Counted from the first letter of the stretch, positions 1 to 50,680 are shown. The stretch is DNA of 64,000 bases from Siphlonurus alternatus (GCA_949825025.1 OX463788.1:32676878-32740877), one strand, 5' to 3'. The notes: generated by a model from the sequence alone, not told the origin. Numbers and translations: made by a program.

Positions 1-640
1 AAATGCATGTGTTGGACCGGCACTTTAGAGTACGTTTTGGCACAGTACTGGTCCGAGTGGTCCAACAGTCTTAATTATAGCCATTATTAACTTTACTTTT
101 TGTTTGTTTAATTGTTTTTGTTTTTTGCTTAATTTACTTTTTTGCATTAAATATTTTTTTCTGTGGATATTAATCAAGGATCTTGTACATACAAGATCCT
201 TGATATTAATTAATATATTTTTTGCTGTTTTGTATGTAAAACACCCTTTTCATATCGAGGAAAAAATTAACATATTAACATAATATTACGATGCTCTTTT
301 TCTTTAAATCGCCAAATATGGCCGCCAATGAATGTTACAGCAATTAAGTGCGCTTTATTTGCGCCGCGTCGCAGCCTGGAAATCGCTCATGAAAATCCAC
401 CTAAAAGGGTTGGTGACGACTAATCCGTGACGTCAAGATGGATCCTAACCATTGAAAAACTTGAAGTCTATGGCATAAGGTGGAGCTGCGTGTCTATTTT
501 TTTTTTGAGTCATATCTAAAGAATAGAACTCAAAATATGTTTATGTAAGTGATATAAATGATAAAGGGGAACAAAAATCATTTAAAACAGAAAGATTGAA
601 CTGTAGTTATGGCAGCTCTAGTCCCCGCACGGTCGCGTAC
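1..640. other. AT-rich intergenic DNA, no gene seen
   Basis: I see no coding or RNA gene. The only structure is a short near-perfect hairpin at about 166-212, whose arms contain AAGGATCTTGT and ACAAGATCCTT around a tiny loop. The block at 300-430 is a little richer in CpG but shows no recognisable promoter or exon. Confidence 0.5.
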
Positions 641-643
641 ATG

Positions 644-644
<1 letters not shown>

Positions 645-692
<48 letters not shown>
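645..692. repeat. (TA)n microsatellite
   Basis: An uninterrupted run of alternating T and A. Tyr/Ile-rich reading frames across it are artefacts. The same dinucleotide recurs at many places in the window, often next to SINE or LINE ends. Confidence 0.95.
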
Positions 693-697
<5 letters not shown>

Positions 698-869
698 GCC
701 CTCGGTGTGGAGCGAGGTATAAAAATATATTCAGTAATTACTTATATACGGCGTGTACACGTTCTTTTGTGGGCGGGTTCGTCTAAAACATATATATATT
801 TATGCTGATCGACAGTGTACAGTACGTACATATATATTTTATTTGTAAGCCAAAAAGAAATAATAATAA

Positions 870-1335
870 ATAAAAGGCATCCGGCGGCCATGGCTTGAAC
901 GTAGGCTCTTGTCCTGGCTCGCGGTACGCGTCCCTCCGCGCCCAGGAAGGACATGCGGGTTGAAGGTTGCCTTGCGAGTGTGACCTCTGGCCCGTAGCCT
1001 GTGGTTTGTTTTTTGAACCACAGGGCGGCCAGGGCATTGGTTTGGGAAGCCCAAGATGCATCCCCACCTCTAAGTGCCCTGGTAAAAGGCATTCGGCACC
1101 CCAGTGCTCGCGGAAATGTGTCCCACCGCGCCTAGCAGAGGACCTGCCCGAAAGGCTGTGTGACGGGCTATTTGCGAGTGCACCAGGTAAGCCCTCATTG
1201 CCCGCAGCTGAGTAGGAGACGCTGAATCGTAACATCCCCAACAGAGGCCGGATCAGCGAGCGCCTTCACCTTGGCCCAATTGGGCCCGGTGCTGGCGCTA
1301 AACCACCCCAACTTGGCTGGGAGTTAATAACACCA
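870..1335. other. GC-rich block of unknown origin, upstream of a SINE
   Basis: This stretch is clearly richer in G and C than its surroundings and runs straight into the 5S-headed SINE that follows. Overlapping open frames exist on both strands, but none resembles a protein I know and none has a splice or start context. It may be the 5' part of a longer composite repeat or an unrelated old insertion. Confidence 0.35.
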
Positions 1336-1342
1336 AATAATA

Positions 1343-1735
1343 GTCGAGCGTGGCGCAGTGCATTGACCGGTTCTCGTTAGATCACCGAAGTCAGGCTACG
1401 TCGAGCGTGGTTAGTACTTGGATGGGTGACCGTTTCAAGTAAAAAATACGCTGCTTCCTCCCTGGGGTAAATTCGTCTCGCTTTCCACCCAGTGCAGTGA
1501 CGCACTTGTGTGTGGTTCCCCAGGCTTTGGACATCGCTTTGGTCCATTGAGAAAAAGTAGAGGTGTCCGTCCTGACTGAGGTTTTCCACGGTTCCCTCAG
1601 TCTCACCTCAGCGAATGCTGGGACGCGTAAGCATGCAGGCCGTGGCCACTATCCGTTCCCTACCTTATCCCTACCCAGTACCCCGCCGCGAGCTGTAAGC
1701 TCTTAGGGGTGTATCCTTGTAAAAAAAAAAAAAAA
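1343..1735 (+). mobile_element. 5S rRNA-derived SINE (SINE3-like)
   Basis: The head at about 1356-1432 matches the 5S rRNA internal-promoter region, including GGTTAGTACTTGGATGGG followed by TGACCG. This is how 5S-derived (SINE3) elements carry an RNA polymerase III promoter. The body runs to a 3' end reading AGCTCTTAGGGGTGTATCC and finishes in an A-rich tail at about 1720-1735. The same 3' end reappears reversed at 8477-8557, which supports a dispersed repeat family. It is not a functional 5S gene, because the 5' and 3' thirds of 5S rRNA are missing or altered. Confidence 0.75.
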
Positions 1736-1739
1736 TAAT

Positions 1740-2989
1740 AATTATAATTAATATAGAAGCATGATTCAAGCCAAAACAGGTCAGAGTTGTAAAAAAATAT
1801 GGGAACAACTTAATATATTAAATTTCCCAAGTATTTGTATTTTTTTAATGATTTACGTATGTTATAAGAAATTTTTACAAGTTTCAAAAGATCATATATG
1901 TGTCTGCATGGTCGTATATTATAGTAATACGTATATAAATAGACAGTCTAACCTAATTAATTAATTCATAAAAATTTCGGAGGTTATAATAATACAAAAT
2001 GAACAAACTAAAAGAGACCATTTTTATCTGAGCTCAAGAGTGTTGTATATTCAATATCTTATTAAATTTCTAACTAATTATTACAAGTTATTAATAAAAA
2101 ACATATAACTAGCAAAAAAAGGTGCATCATGCAGTTTTATAAAACATTTTAAGTATGTACGAATTTATTTGAAATCAATGCTTTCCAGACTGATAGAACT
2201 AGCTATCCAGAACTATATAATCATGTAATTTTGCAATTTTCGCATTATTATTGTTTATATATTAATTGTCTATATAGATGATTAATCGTGATTAATCGAG
2301 TTCGATTTTTTCCCGCATTTTTTTTTTTTTTTTTAATTTTAGTTTTCAAATGTTTCGCTTATTTGCTGCGCATTTACGTAATTCGTTTGTTTTATTATTA
2401 TTATTTTTTTTCCTCAACGATTTCAGTGAATTCTGAGTATTCTGACCGTTTGGCTCAGCCCGCTGAGCGGGGCTCAGCCGCACAATGGTCAGCATCCATG
2501 ATGACATCACCAATCCTTTGTCCTCCCATTTACTTACAAAAAACGATTGGGCGCACGTAAGATCCTATACGGAGCAATTTTTCGATCGCTTATTGTTCAC
2601 CCTCGATCTAAATAAGTTATGTTTGCAAATTTAAAATTACGTATTGGCACTAACCTTTTACGTTTGCTGCTATAAAAATTTTATTATTTGCCTTGGGTGC
2701 AGTTTAATTAAAGAGCATCTAAAGAATTTCGCGGTAGTAGAGTGTTTTGACTTCGAGCCGAAAAAACGTGCGCAGAAGGGTTGCGCGCCGATGCGCGGTG
2801 GTTAAATTGTAGCATGCAGGAGTCAAAATCAGCAAACGAACATGGCGACTATATAATTTTTCTGATGGATATATTTTTACCATTGCCGCTCAATCTAGTC
2901 CTGATCTCTAGTCAGTCTCGTGTTCTTTAGTTCTTTCAGTTCTTTGGTCAGTCAGACTCAGCTAGTCTGCTCTTTTGATCTGCTCTGGC
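1740..2989. other. AT-rich DNA, nothing recognised
   Basis: No exon, RNA gene or clear repeat boundary was found. Poly-T tracts and a short duplicated motif near 2276-2296 (GATTAATCG twice) are the only visible structure. Confidence 0.5.
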
Positions 2990-3332
2990 CAGGGTGTATG
3001 TATACCATTATTCCCAAATGAAATTCCATGAGTTTTCCAGGTTTTTCCAGGGAATTTTAAAAAATTCCAGGTAATTTTTTAGCGTTCAGGAGGGGGTGGG
3101 GGAGGAATATTATATAAAAATTTACTTGAACCATTTAATTTTTTAAGGTATCGTTTAAGGATTAAATTCCTTAAGGAAAAAAAATCTTGACATTTTATAT
3201 TTTGTTTTTCTTAACAACTATAAATCCATAATTTATCAATTGAAAGATACAGATCATGAAAAAAAAAAAAATGCTACCCAGTATAAACAAGAAAAAATAA
3301 CCAAACACAGTATAAAACACGTATAAAAAAAA

Positions 3333-3424
3333 AATTGCGAGCGTATAGCGAGCAACTCTTTTGACAAAAAAATTGCGAGCGTAGCGAGCAACTTAAAAAA
3401 ATTGCGAGCGTAGCGAGCAACTTT
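3333..3424. repeat. Short tandem repeat, three units
   Basis: Three copies of a unit containing ATTGCGAGCGTAGCGAGCAA are spaced by A-rich linkers; the first has an extra TA. The unit itself contains a GCGAGC/TAGCGAGC repeat. Too short for a satellite; it looks like a local expansion within the hAT-like element. Confidence 0.8.
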
Positions 3425-3744
3425 TTTGACGGTTAGAAAATTTTAATGCTCAAATTTTGGATGAAATTATAATTAATAAAATACAATCTTTTCATCAATT
3501 ATACTGTATATGATTATATAATATATACTAAATTTATACTTTAATCTAATGATGATAATAATAATAGGGAACGTTAAAAATCGCAAAAATAAATAAATAA
3601 AATAAAAAAATGAAATTGACTTGTCTGATGACACTATAACACCAATATATTATATTTATCATAAATGGTGCATACATGAATGTAATGCAGATCATGCAAC
3701 TCTTCATGCATTTTACAAAAGAAGTAAATTTGCAAAATACGTTT

Positions 3745-4305
3745 TGTGGTTACTACACAGCATTTAGAATATTTAGATAAAAGGAACTAGATTTAAAAAT
3801 TTCCTAAATTTTTGAAAAATGTTTTAGTGTCCTAATTTATGGTTCCTAAATTTCTGAATTTTCAGAGAAATGTTTAAAAAAAATAAAAAAAATCCAGCAA
3901 TAATGCATTGATATAACTTTAACTTCAATATAATTTTATTCGGGTCTGTTTAAAAACTTTTATTATAATACATTTTTTTTTCAGTGTTCAGTGTCATTTT
4001 AATGAAAAAAATATTAATTTTAAAAGTCCCACTTAAAATAAATTTTAGTCCGGTTTGAACCGTATGAATTGAATGTGCATGATAAAAATTGCTGGAATTT
4101 TTATTATTATTTTAAACATTAAAATTCCCTGAAAATTCAGAAATTTAGGAACAGAGCGGTCTTGAATAGAGTGGTCTTCTATATACGTATGAGACCGCTC
4201 TGTTTAGGAACCATAAATTAGGACACAAAACATTTTTCAAAAATTTAGGTTAAAATTTTCAATTTAGTTCCCTCTATCTAAAATCTAAATGCTTGAAATG
4301 ATGAA
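3745..4305. repeat. Foldback with a smaller hairpin inserted in one arm
   Basis: The left arm near 3765-3865 (TCCTAATTTATGGTTCCTAAA) is mirrored at 4135-4290. The right arm is interrupted by a short inverted repeat, ACAGAGCGGTCTT with AGACCGCTCTGT at about 4152-4203, that is absent from the left arm. This suggests that a small element inserted in one arm. Confidence 0.6.
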
Positions 4306-5432
4306 TATTGTGTTCACTGAATTTTTCAAAAAATAAAAAAAAAAAAAAAATACTGCAAAAATTGTGTACACGAGGTATGATCAATAAAATAAAGTGAGCT
4401 CACGCCGCGCGTACAGCAACATAGCGTTGTTTCCTAGTTTTTAAGCATGACGTTTACAGTGCCATAATTTTTACTTTAATTTTTTGTGCTTGAATATGTT
4501 AAATTATAATAATTTATAATATGATCTCTTGTATATATATTTATGCTTTCTCATCAAACGATTAACTTTTTTAAAGTAATATTCGCGTAAATTGCCTATC
4601 CTTTAATTACACTACGTACTGCATGCATGCATGGTCACTTGCATCGTTAAAAGTAATATAATTATATATTTTTCTGGTTTATAATTAAAGTTGTTTTAAT
4701 TGAAGGAGTATATTTTTAGTTACAAATGAATATTTGAAACATTCATATACTTTTCAGTAAATATATTTAACTATTCGTCCGAAATATTGACGTCAATATA
4801 ATCCACGCGATTGATCTCTCGTAAATCGCGATCTTTTTACGTCACGCTTTTGCACACGATTTTTTCCCATTTTCATCTCCAATACTTGAAAAAATTATTT
4901 AATTGATTTGAATAAATATTAGAACTTGACAAAAGATTAAAAAAACAAAACTGTATCAAGATTTTCGGCATCAATATTACATTATAATGGAGGCTTCAAG
5001 TGATGCGCATTCGCTGCGCAACTGTTTGTCGCTATAAGGTCCATCTTGCACTTAAAAATGAAGCAAAGTGTTTTTTTAACTTTTCTCGGTTATAAATCAA
5101 GTAAAAAATCTAAATCTCAAATTACCTACTTTATTTTTCAGTTTGGACCAAAGTTCCGTAAAGGAATTATCCCTGAAAATTCTTATTCTTGGTGAAAAAA
5201 CGAATTCACGTTTTTTTTTTACACAGGTTTGGTATAGCGGCGCGGGTGGGATCACCGAAAAATCAGCTGACTTGAAGCCTCTATTAAGAAAATGGTTACT
5301 GAAAAATGTGATAATTCCAGTTTTTTTTACTTTTATTTCGAAATTCCATGATTTTTCCTGGTTTTTCCAGAGGGTTTGAAATTCCATGATATTTCCCGGT
5401 ATTCCAGGTTTTTCCAGATGGTATACACCCTG

Positions 5433-7590
5433 ATAGCTGCATGGGCTGATATGTTGCGGGCGGCTGCGGGTCTGCTGGGCTACTTATATTACCTGCGTGA
5501 TAAAACGATAAAACTAGCTGACTCCGCTGCTCGGCCCTGCTATTTCCATTTCGTTCCATTCATTCATCGTGGGTAATGTGGGTATATATGCATAGTACTT
5601 TGTATTTTTGTATAATAATAATATATATTCATAGGTTAGTCAAAGGTAGTGGCCGCGCGCGCGGGTATAATAGTGACAACGGTCGATCTTTTTATAGTTC
5701 CGAATGTTCCGATATATCACAGAGTCCTGCCGATCCTTGATAGAACTATATATAGCTTCCGATCGGCTTATGTTGCTATGCATAATATGTAAAGTCAAGA
5801 TGGCTACGGCTGTATGCATACAGTATGCATAGTTGCGCTGTTGTGCTTGCTCGCTTGCTCGGTTGCTCCTGTTCAGCGCCTGCGTCGATAGATTCTTGCC
5901 TTGCACTAAGCGATTTGGTGGGATATCTTGCAGCGTAGTTCCAATTATTGACGCAAATGCTCTCAGAGCGCTACTGTACTAACAGTTGCGATCGTCTTTT
6001 TACAATTTTGCGCAGCGAATTTTGAAATTAACGTTGGTGCCAACATAAAATTGAGAACTAAAATATTTTTTAATTTTATTTAAATTGTACTTTAATTTTT
6101 TTAATAAAACTGCAAATAATAGTTTATTTTTTACACGTAATATATTTGTGCAAACAAATATAATTATGGCCTTAAAATGTGAGTTCCAAATTTTAGAAAT
6201 ATTTTGTGTAGTTGGCACCTCTACTTTTTTTGATTAGTACTGCAACGCTCTTCGTTGAAGTGTACATATTTTGAACTATTTTGACTGTCCATGATTCCAT
6301 GAATTAACACAGGCCCGACCCAGAACTACTAGGCAAGACAAAGCTGCCTATATCTATACAGAGCGAACTTGAGTAGAAGGCCACAACACGACCGCGCCCA
6401 CTTTTCAATAGCCGTCCTACTGAGCAGCAGGTTTGCGTGTAATCAAATGGGAGAGGACTTCACTTTGGTCGCGGTTTACGACAATTACGCTGTATGCTAG
6501 AGTTTTCAAAATGAAACAAGTTTAACTCTAATATAGTTTAATCTTACTGGACAACCTTTTTTTTCACGCAAAAACAATATTAATACACTTAAATTAAACT
6601 TTTATGAACCCGACTTCTGCTACTTCTGTTACATCTGCGCATGCGCCGGCATGCGCGAAGTAATAAAAGTCAGTTTACTGGCGATGACGTCAAATGAACA
6701 TTGAAAGCCTTTCTTCATAGCGAGTGACTTTCACTTTACTTAATTGCATTTTCTATACTTTGTATATATCAAGTAAAGTTATTTACTACATCGAAAATAA
6801 TGTATGAAAGTTGATTCAAGTACTTTTGTAATTTCAATATTTCGTGACGTCATGATACATTACTAAAGCTTGGAAGATAGAACCAAGTTCCCGCCCTAAC
6901 TTTACCGTCTTATTTCTCAAGAAGTATGATATTTATGAACTAAATAAAATAATTAGCAAACGGGAGACTACATTGAAGTATTATCGCACTACAAGACACC
7001 TTCATTAATATCAAGTAAATATTTAAAAAAAAATATTTCCTCCCGATTACATTGCATGTTATTTTTTAAATTCCGGACGGCTAATGTCTCGACAGATGAC
7101 GATCGCGCCGGCTGGGTTTTGGCCTCCTACTCAAGTATGCTCTGATCTATAGAAGACAAACCGGAAATCGGAAGTTAATAATCAAACATCACCCTGGAAC
7201 CCCGCAATGTTATTTTTAAATTTTCGCGCCTAAGGTGACGTTCGATTATTAACTTCCGATTCATCGGATTCATTCCGATTTCCGGATTGTCTTAACACTA
7301 GCGCTGCGTGGCCAAAGCAAGAACTACATGTTAATATAGAACTTCAATATAGGGATATGCATAGCATCTAAAGATATAGGCAGCTTTGAGGCAAGAAGAG
7401 ATCGACGCAGGCGCTGCTCGGCTGCTCCTGTTGGTTACAGTGTTCCTCTGTATTCTGTTTACTACAAATTGTTTCTAAAAATTCAGTTTACTTTTATTGT
7501 GTGTTGATAGTTGGTATAGTATGCATATTAGAGTTGATAATATTATTATAATGGCATAATTATGTTCATTATAATATAAATATATTTATG
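5433..7590. other. Intergenic region upstream of gene 1, with inverted repeats
   Basis: No exon was recognised. Two arms at about 6326-6400 and 7090-7400 mirror each other (GGCAAGACAAAGCTGCCTAT against ATAGGCAGCTTTGAGGCAAG), so much of the stretch is a degraded foldback. The segments at 5830-5900 and 7395-7435 share CGACGCAGGCGC and TCGGTTGCTCCTG-like text in opposite orientation. Confidence 0.45.
7153..7292. repeat. Small foldback element
   Basis: The arms AAGACAAACCGGAAATCGGA and TCCGATTTCCGGATTGTCTT enclose a second matching pair containing AGTTAATAATC and GATTATTAACT. It lies inside the right arm of the larger inverted repeat described upstream of gene 1. Confidence 0.65.
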
Positions 7591-7599
7591 TTATAAATG

Positions 7600-7770
7600 C
7601 GCGCCTCGGCCGCCATGATTGAACTACGACGGCGACGGTCTCGGCACGGCACTCTCGGCCATTTTAGTTTCTGCTCTTGCAGCTTGCAGTGTCTGCATCT
7701 GCATCATTATTGCTGAAAATATGTATTTTTTATGCATAATATGCACACTATTTTTTATTTTCTTTTACAG
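7600..7770 (+). promoter_or_regulatory. Candidate promoter / 5' UTR region of gene 1
   Basis: This is a local CpG-rich stretch (GCGCGCCTCGGCCGCCATG, then GACGGCGACGGTCTCGGC) in otherwise AT-rich DNA. It lies directly before an apparent splice acceptor, TCTTTTACAG at 7761-7770, that would open the first coding exon of gene 1. A non-coding first exon here is plausible, but I could not identify its donor or a TATA/initiator. Confidence 0.25.
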
Positions 7771-7936
7771 GGCCATGCTCTAGCTATACCTTCAAAATAT
7801 TGAAGCTGTAAAAAAGAAAATTAAAAACACGTATGAAACTGAAGATTGTGGCCAAAAAGGACTAGAAAGAACAAGATTTGCTGGGTGTTGATTGACCTGC
7901 AACGCCCGTTGTAACTTCAAACGCCACAACAGAATC

Positions 7937-46250
<38,314 letters not shown>

Positions 46251-47118
46251 AGAACCATCCACATAAAATTGGCTCTTAACTTGCATGCATGTACAATGTA
46301 AAATGAAAAAAAAAAAAAAAAAAAAAAAGCTCATCTTTTTTCTCTACTTTTTTGTTAAAACAACAAAATTTCATTGTTTCTAACATATATATTCTATATT
46401 GTTTTGTTCTATATTGTTTTGTATTTGCTTTTACTGTCTAGCTTGTTTTATTTTCAATGACATTTAAAAAGTAAATTTATTGTTTTTTGTGGTACTAATA
46501 ATTAATTTAAGCGAGCACATTAATGCAAGAATTGTTCAGTCTAAAAGTATTTTTCTGGTTTTTGGTGCTCAATTTGCCTGATAAAAATTATTAATTATTA
46601 TAAAAAAAAAAAAAAAGCACTTTCTGCTCTTCTGCACATTTTGTTATATTAAAATTTAAATATTCGTCCTAATCTACATGCTGGTCAATATGTGCTGCAC
46701 TTGTGACTAAATATTTTTAAGATTTAATTTGCAGAGACATTTATAATTTATATTTTAACTAATTGTATACATTTTGCTTGTGTACCTAACTCTATTTTGC
46801 AATGTTATATTATTATACTGCACGCATGTATAAATAAAATATATGCAAGATGTTTTGCACATCTTACATATTTAAACATTAAATTAATATTGTTTTAATT
46901 GGTTATATTGCTTGTGAACCAGTGAACCTAATGTATGAACAAATTAAGACATAATCATAATTAAATGAATACTTTTGAGAAGGAATTAATGAGCAGATTT
47001 CTTAATTTGTGAGCAATAAGTTTTGTCAAATAAATTTAAAAATATAAGCATTATTTCTTATTTGCTTTAAATGCTTTCGAACATTTTTTTTTTTTATATT
47101 TATATTTATCAAATACTT
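46251..47118. other. Presumed 3' UTR and intergenic AT-rich DNA
   Basis: No repeat boundary or exon seen. AATAAA near 46832 is a possible polyadenylation signal for gene 1. Confidence 0.4.
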
Positions 47119-47590
47119 TTTTTAAAATCCGTAGACAAGATGTTATCTCTATCAGATGACGTTTGTTTAATTAATTCCAATGTGCTTTTTCCGTCATGAT
47201 CGGTACGTATCATACAAGTATAAGCGTTCGAAAGCAATAGTGTGAACTCGGCCGGGAATTGAACCCGGGACCCTTCCGTAATCCAGACGGATGCTCTACC
47301 AACTGAGCTACTAGAGGTCACGCCTACTTCTCTGCTTAAACTTGTATTTATATGATACTTTTTGGCAGCCCCGTACACTGCTACCCCCTTTGTCCCGCTA
47401 GTCAACTGTTAGCTTATCAAGACACAACGAGATGGCCCCGCATCTCCAATTAACACGCACTGAGGCACTATATTTTCAAAATTTGTTTTTTGAATCCGTA
47501 GACAAGATGTTATCTCTATCAGGTGATGTTTGTTTAATTAATTCCAATGTGCTTTTTCCGTCATCGGTACGTATCATACAAGTACAAGTA
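47119..47590 (-). mobile_element. tRNA-headed repeat, reversed, with duplicated flank module
   Basis: Contains the third tRNA-like sequence (47243-47320, minus strand) with the same downstream modules as at 37033-37345. The block GACAAGATGTTATCTCTATC to TTTTTCCGTCAT occurs at 47135-47200 and again in direct orientation at about 47503-47565, like a terminal module present on both sides. Confidence 0.65.
47243..47320 (-). pseudogene. tRNA-like sequence, copy 3
   Basis: Same D-arm, CTGGATT/CTGGATA-type loop and T-arm as the other two copies. The acceptor stem is again unmatched. Not a functional tRNA gene. Confidence 0.6.
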
Positions 47591-47766
47591 TACTTGGAGA
47601 AATGGAACTTCCATGTTAAATTAGCCATTAACTTTAAAAATTAATAACTCATGCAAAAACTAGCTCGAATTTGTATATACCAGCATATTAGCTACTGATA
47701 GAGGACATTCAAGGAGAGTTAATATTTTAAATTTTGTTCATAACTTTCACTGAACAGCTTGGCAAG

Positions 47767-48164
47767 TTAAGGGTAAGATAACACGAACAATCGATTGTCG
47801 TAGTCCCATTTGATTAACATGTAAACCTTAGCAACTTCATAATAATTCTGAATTTTTTTTTTTAGAGACAGTTCTTTGCACCAAAAAAATGTGGAAAAAA
47901 TTTCAAAACAATCGGACGATCCAATTTTTTTAAATGAATTTTTTAAATTTTCAGTATAGAGGGCTTATTTCCCATGGAGACCTAAACTAAAAAATTAATT
48001 TAAAAAAATTGGATCGTCTGATTGTTTTGAAATTTTTTCCATATATTTTTGGTGTCAAGAACTGTCTCTCAAAAAAAATTCAGAATCATTGTGAGGTTGC
48101 TAAGGTTTACATGTTAATCAAATGGGACTACAACAATCGATTGTTCGTGTTATCTTACCCTTAA
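47767..48164. mobile_element. TTAA foldback family B, copy 1
   Basis: TTAA-flanked. The ends GGGTAAGATAACACGAACAA and TTGTTCGTGTTATCTTACCC are followed by arms with GTCCCATTTGATTAACATG and TTTGGTG...AAATTTTTTCC. Lies between gene 1 and the BTB-BACK gene. Confidence 0.9.
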
Positions 48165-48516
48165 GAGATCTAATACATATATTTATATATAGGAGTAAGC
48201 TCTAATTAAGCATGACAAGCCCTATAATGTGAAAGGATTTTTGATGATCCTCTGACGAGCTAGCAAAGGAGGAACGAACAACAACCCTTGTTTGCTATCT
48301 CTGCCATAATTGGCAGCTCTTCTTCATCAACAGAGATTATGTCAAGAGGGCTTAAACAATATTTACCATTTGTAGTATATAGTATCACCTGCCAAGTGTT
48401 ATGTTATATATGTATATAACATGTGGGAATTATAATAAATATGTTATATATGTAACTTATGGGTATTATATAATACGTGAATAAATGAAATATAAATTTA
48501 TTAATTCTTTGTACAG

Positions 48517-48726
48517 ATATATCTATGAAGGAGAAGTCCAATTTGATCAATATGTCCCGGCCTTGGACATACTGACCGCGGCCTTGTATTTTGACATGCC
48601 GCAGACATTTGGGGACAGTATAAGATCATATACCTGTGGGGGAATATGTACCCTCACAATGTTTGGTCTGCGCTGACTTTTGCGAGGAGCCATGACGAGC
48701 CGGAGCTGCTGCAGACTGCCCTGCAG
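48517..48726 (+). CDS. Gene 2 BTB/BACK exon
   Basis: Acceptor TTGTACAG|ATATAT, donor CTGCAG|GTTAGT. The BTB part reads in one frame up to GDSIR; the BACK part (NVWSALTFARSHDEPELLQT) reads in the next. A single-base deletion near 48620-48625 explains this. Confidence 0.65.
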
Positions 48727-49079
48727 GTTAGTTGAAGAAGGGGGGGGGGAGTATTGGTATAATTTAATTTTGATTAAATTAACAACCAAGGTTATGGTAA
48801 AACATGTTTGGTGTTTTTTTGCAGAGTGAACCACAATTCGCGTGCCAACTTTTTTCGTAAATTTGGTATTGCAAAAATTTTTGCACAAACTTCAAATTTG
48901 ATACACTTGTAGCTGAGGGTTGTAAAAATTAGTTCAGGGTGTTAAAATTTTTATTGGACATCAAAAACATCCCTTTCAGGGGTGGTTTTTAGAACAATTA
49001 TTTTCGCCTTATGGAAATTCAATGTTAAATACAACTTTTTTTGAAATCATTGGAATTTTGCGCAGAAAGTTTCTAGCTT

Positions 49080-49560
49080 AGGGTAATCGACCCTCCTGAA
49101 CTGATAAATAATTTTAGATTTTTTCCCCGACGCACCCCTAAGGGTGGAGACCTACCCCTAAAATCCATTTTCCTTAAAAATTGTGCTAAAATTATGAAAT
49201 TAATTTTCAAGGGATAATCGACCCTCCTGAACTCGGAAATACCTTTAGATTTTTTTCCCCGACGCACCCTTGAGGGTGGAGACCTACCCCTAAAATCCAT
49301 TTTCCTTAAAAATTGTGCTAAAATTATGAAATTAATTTTCAAGGGGTAAAATCGACCCTCCTAAACTCGGAAATAATTTTAGATTTATTCCCCGACGCAC
49401 CCCTGAGGGTAGAGACCTACCCCTAAAATTCATTTTCCTTAAAAATTGTGCTAAAATTTTGAAATTATTTTTCAAGCGGTAATCGACCCTCCTGAACCCG
49501 GAAATAATTTTAGATTTTTTCCCCGATGCAACCCTGAAGGTAAACTGCTACCCACCATAT
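49080..49560. repeat. Tandem repeat, about 122-bp unit, left arm of K
   Basis: Four units containing AATCGACCCTCCTGAACTC, CCCCGACGCACCCCT and TACCCCTAAAATCCATTTTC. The open frame with repeated FRGRSPP on the minus strand is a product of this repeat and not a gene. Confidence 0.9.
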
Positions 49561-49705
49561 CCTTCATTCTTAATAATCAAGTAGAAATTGTGAATTAAAT
49601 TTTTTTCGAGATTTATCAAAAATTTTCACAGAAAACAATATTCCAGACTCACCCCTTCACTTGCAGCATGACTGTGGTTTCACTCAATGCCCTTGTCCAA
49701 AAATT

Positions 49706-50330
49706 AGAGTAGTGGTCATGATTTGACCACCTAAAATGAGTGGTCAGACCACTAGATTTAGTGGTAGGACCACTAAATTTAGTGGTAGGACCACTAAATC
49801 TAGTGGTAGAGCCTAGTGGTAGTGGTCAGACCATGTGGTAGCCTTAGTGGTAGGACCACTAGACTAAGTGGTAGGACCTAAGTGGTAGTGGTCAGATCTA
49901 GTGGTAGTGGTCACACCAAGTGGTAGCTTTAGTGGTAGGACCACTAGACTAAGTGGTAGGACCTAAGTGGTAGTGGTCAGATCTAGTGGTAGTGGTCAGA
50001 TTAAGTGGTAGGACCTAAGTGGTAGTGGTCAGATCTAGTGGTAGTGGTCACATCAAGTGGTAGCCTTAGTGGTAGGACCACTAGACTAAGTGGTAGGACC
50101 TAAGTGGTAGTGGTCAGACTAAGTGGTCAGATCTAGTGGTAGTGGTCACATCAAGTGGTAGCCTTAGTGGTAGGACCACTAGACTAAGTGGTAGGACCTA
50201 AGTGGTAGTGGTCAGACTAAGTGGTAGCCTTAGTGGTAGGACCACTAGACTAAGTGGTAGGACCTAAGTGGTAGTGGTCAGATCTAGTGGTAGTGGTCAG
50301 ACCAAGTGGTAGTGGTCAGAGTGTTAGTGA
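49706..50330. repeat. AGTGGT-rich higher-order tandem array
   Basis: AGTGGTAGTGGTCAGA, AGTGGTAGGACCACTAGACT and AAGTGGTAGGACCTA alternate. The combined block, beginning CTTAGTGGTAGGACC, recurs about five times with length variants, so a short motif has grown into a larger unit. AGTGGT and GACCACT within a unit can pair locally. Confidence 0.9.
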
Positions 50331-50404
50331 TAAGAGGTGTGTAATATTTTTATTACTTATTAATTGTTGGGGTACGGAGTTTCATGGCTTGCAAATAATA
50401 CATA

Positions 50405-50475
50405 CTGCACTGACCGTCCTGATCAACTGAGGATTTCCACGGTTCCCTCAGTCTCGATCACCTCTAACGCGTAAC
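50405..50475 (+). mobile_element. Fragment of the 5S-headed SINE body
   Basis: GGATTTCCACGGTTCCCTCA and GTCTC...ACGCGTAA match positions 1575-1630 of the SINE at 1343-1735. Only about 60 bp is kept. Confidence 0.6.
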
Positions 50476-50476
50476 A

Positions 50477-50680
50477 GGCGCATCAGATCCAGAAAAAAAT
50501 TTGGGGCAGGGGGGGGGGAGGCGGGGGCAGGGCGGGGGCGGCTGCAAAATTTGGAAGAGGGGCCGGGGCCAGGCTACCGAAAATGTTAAAAAAATTTAAG
50601 TGGGGGAAACGCCTATATTGCCCATGTTAAATCCAAAATTTTGGGGGGAGGGGCACCCTTCCCCCTGGATTCGCGCCTGC
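50477..50680. mobile_element. hAT-like MITE, CAGATCCAG type
   Basis: GGCGCATCAGATCCAGAAAA at the left and CCCTGGATTCGCGCCTG at the right with a G-rich interior (AAAATTTTGGGGGGAGGG) place it with the copies at 11447 and 12414. Confidence 0.6.

Larger units (their letters stand above)
2990..5432. mobile_element. hAT-like non-autonomous element, 2.4 kb
   Basis: The left end reads CAGGGTGTATGTATACCAT and the right end reads ATGGTATACACCCTG, forming an imperfect terminal inverted repeat. Just inside both ends are copies of AAATTCCATGA with TTTTTCCAG, a subterminal pattern I associate with hAT elements of invertebrates. I find no transposase frame, so the element is non-autonomous. The 8-bp flanks do not match convincingly, so the target duplication is missing or decayed. 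A tandem repeat (3333-3424) and a foldback (3745-4305) lie inside. Confidence 0.55.

Noticed and set aside
596..808. Open frame rich in Tyr and Ile
   Set aside because: It is the translation of a (TA)n microsatellite. The same holds for frames at 10526-10896, 17819-18034, 15719-15913 and part of 57750-58199.
783..1241. 152-codon minus-strand frame in the GC-rich block
   Set aside because: It overlaps other frames on both strands, has no recognisable motif and lies next to a SINE; GC content alone explains its length.
5640..5906. 88-codon minus-strand frame
   Set aside because: No recognised domain, no splice context, and partly within an inverted repeat.
49073..49342. 89-codon minus-strand frame with repeated FRGRSPP
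   Set aside because: It is the translation of the 122-bp tandem repeat in the arm of element K.
49706..50330. CRISPR-like array
   Set aside because: The repeats are contiguous with no unique spacers of constant size, and the DNA is eukaryotic; it is a satellite-like array within a foldback transposon.
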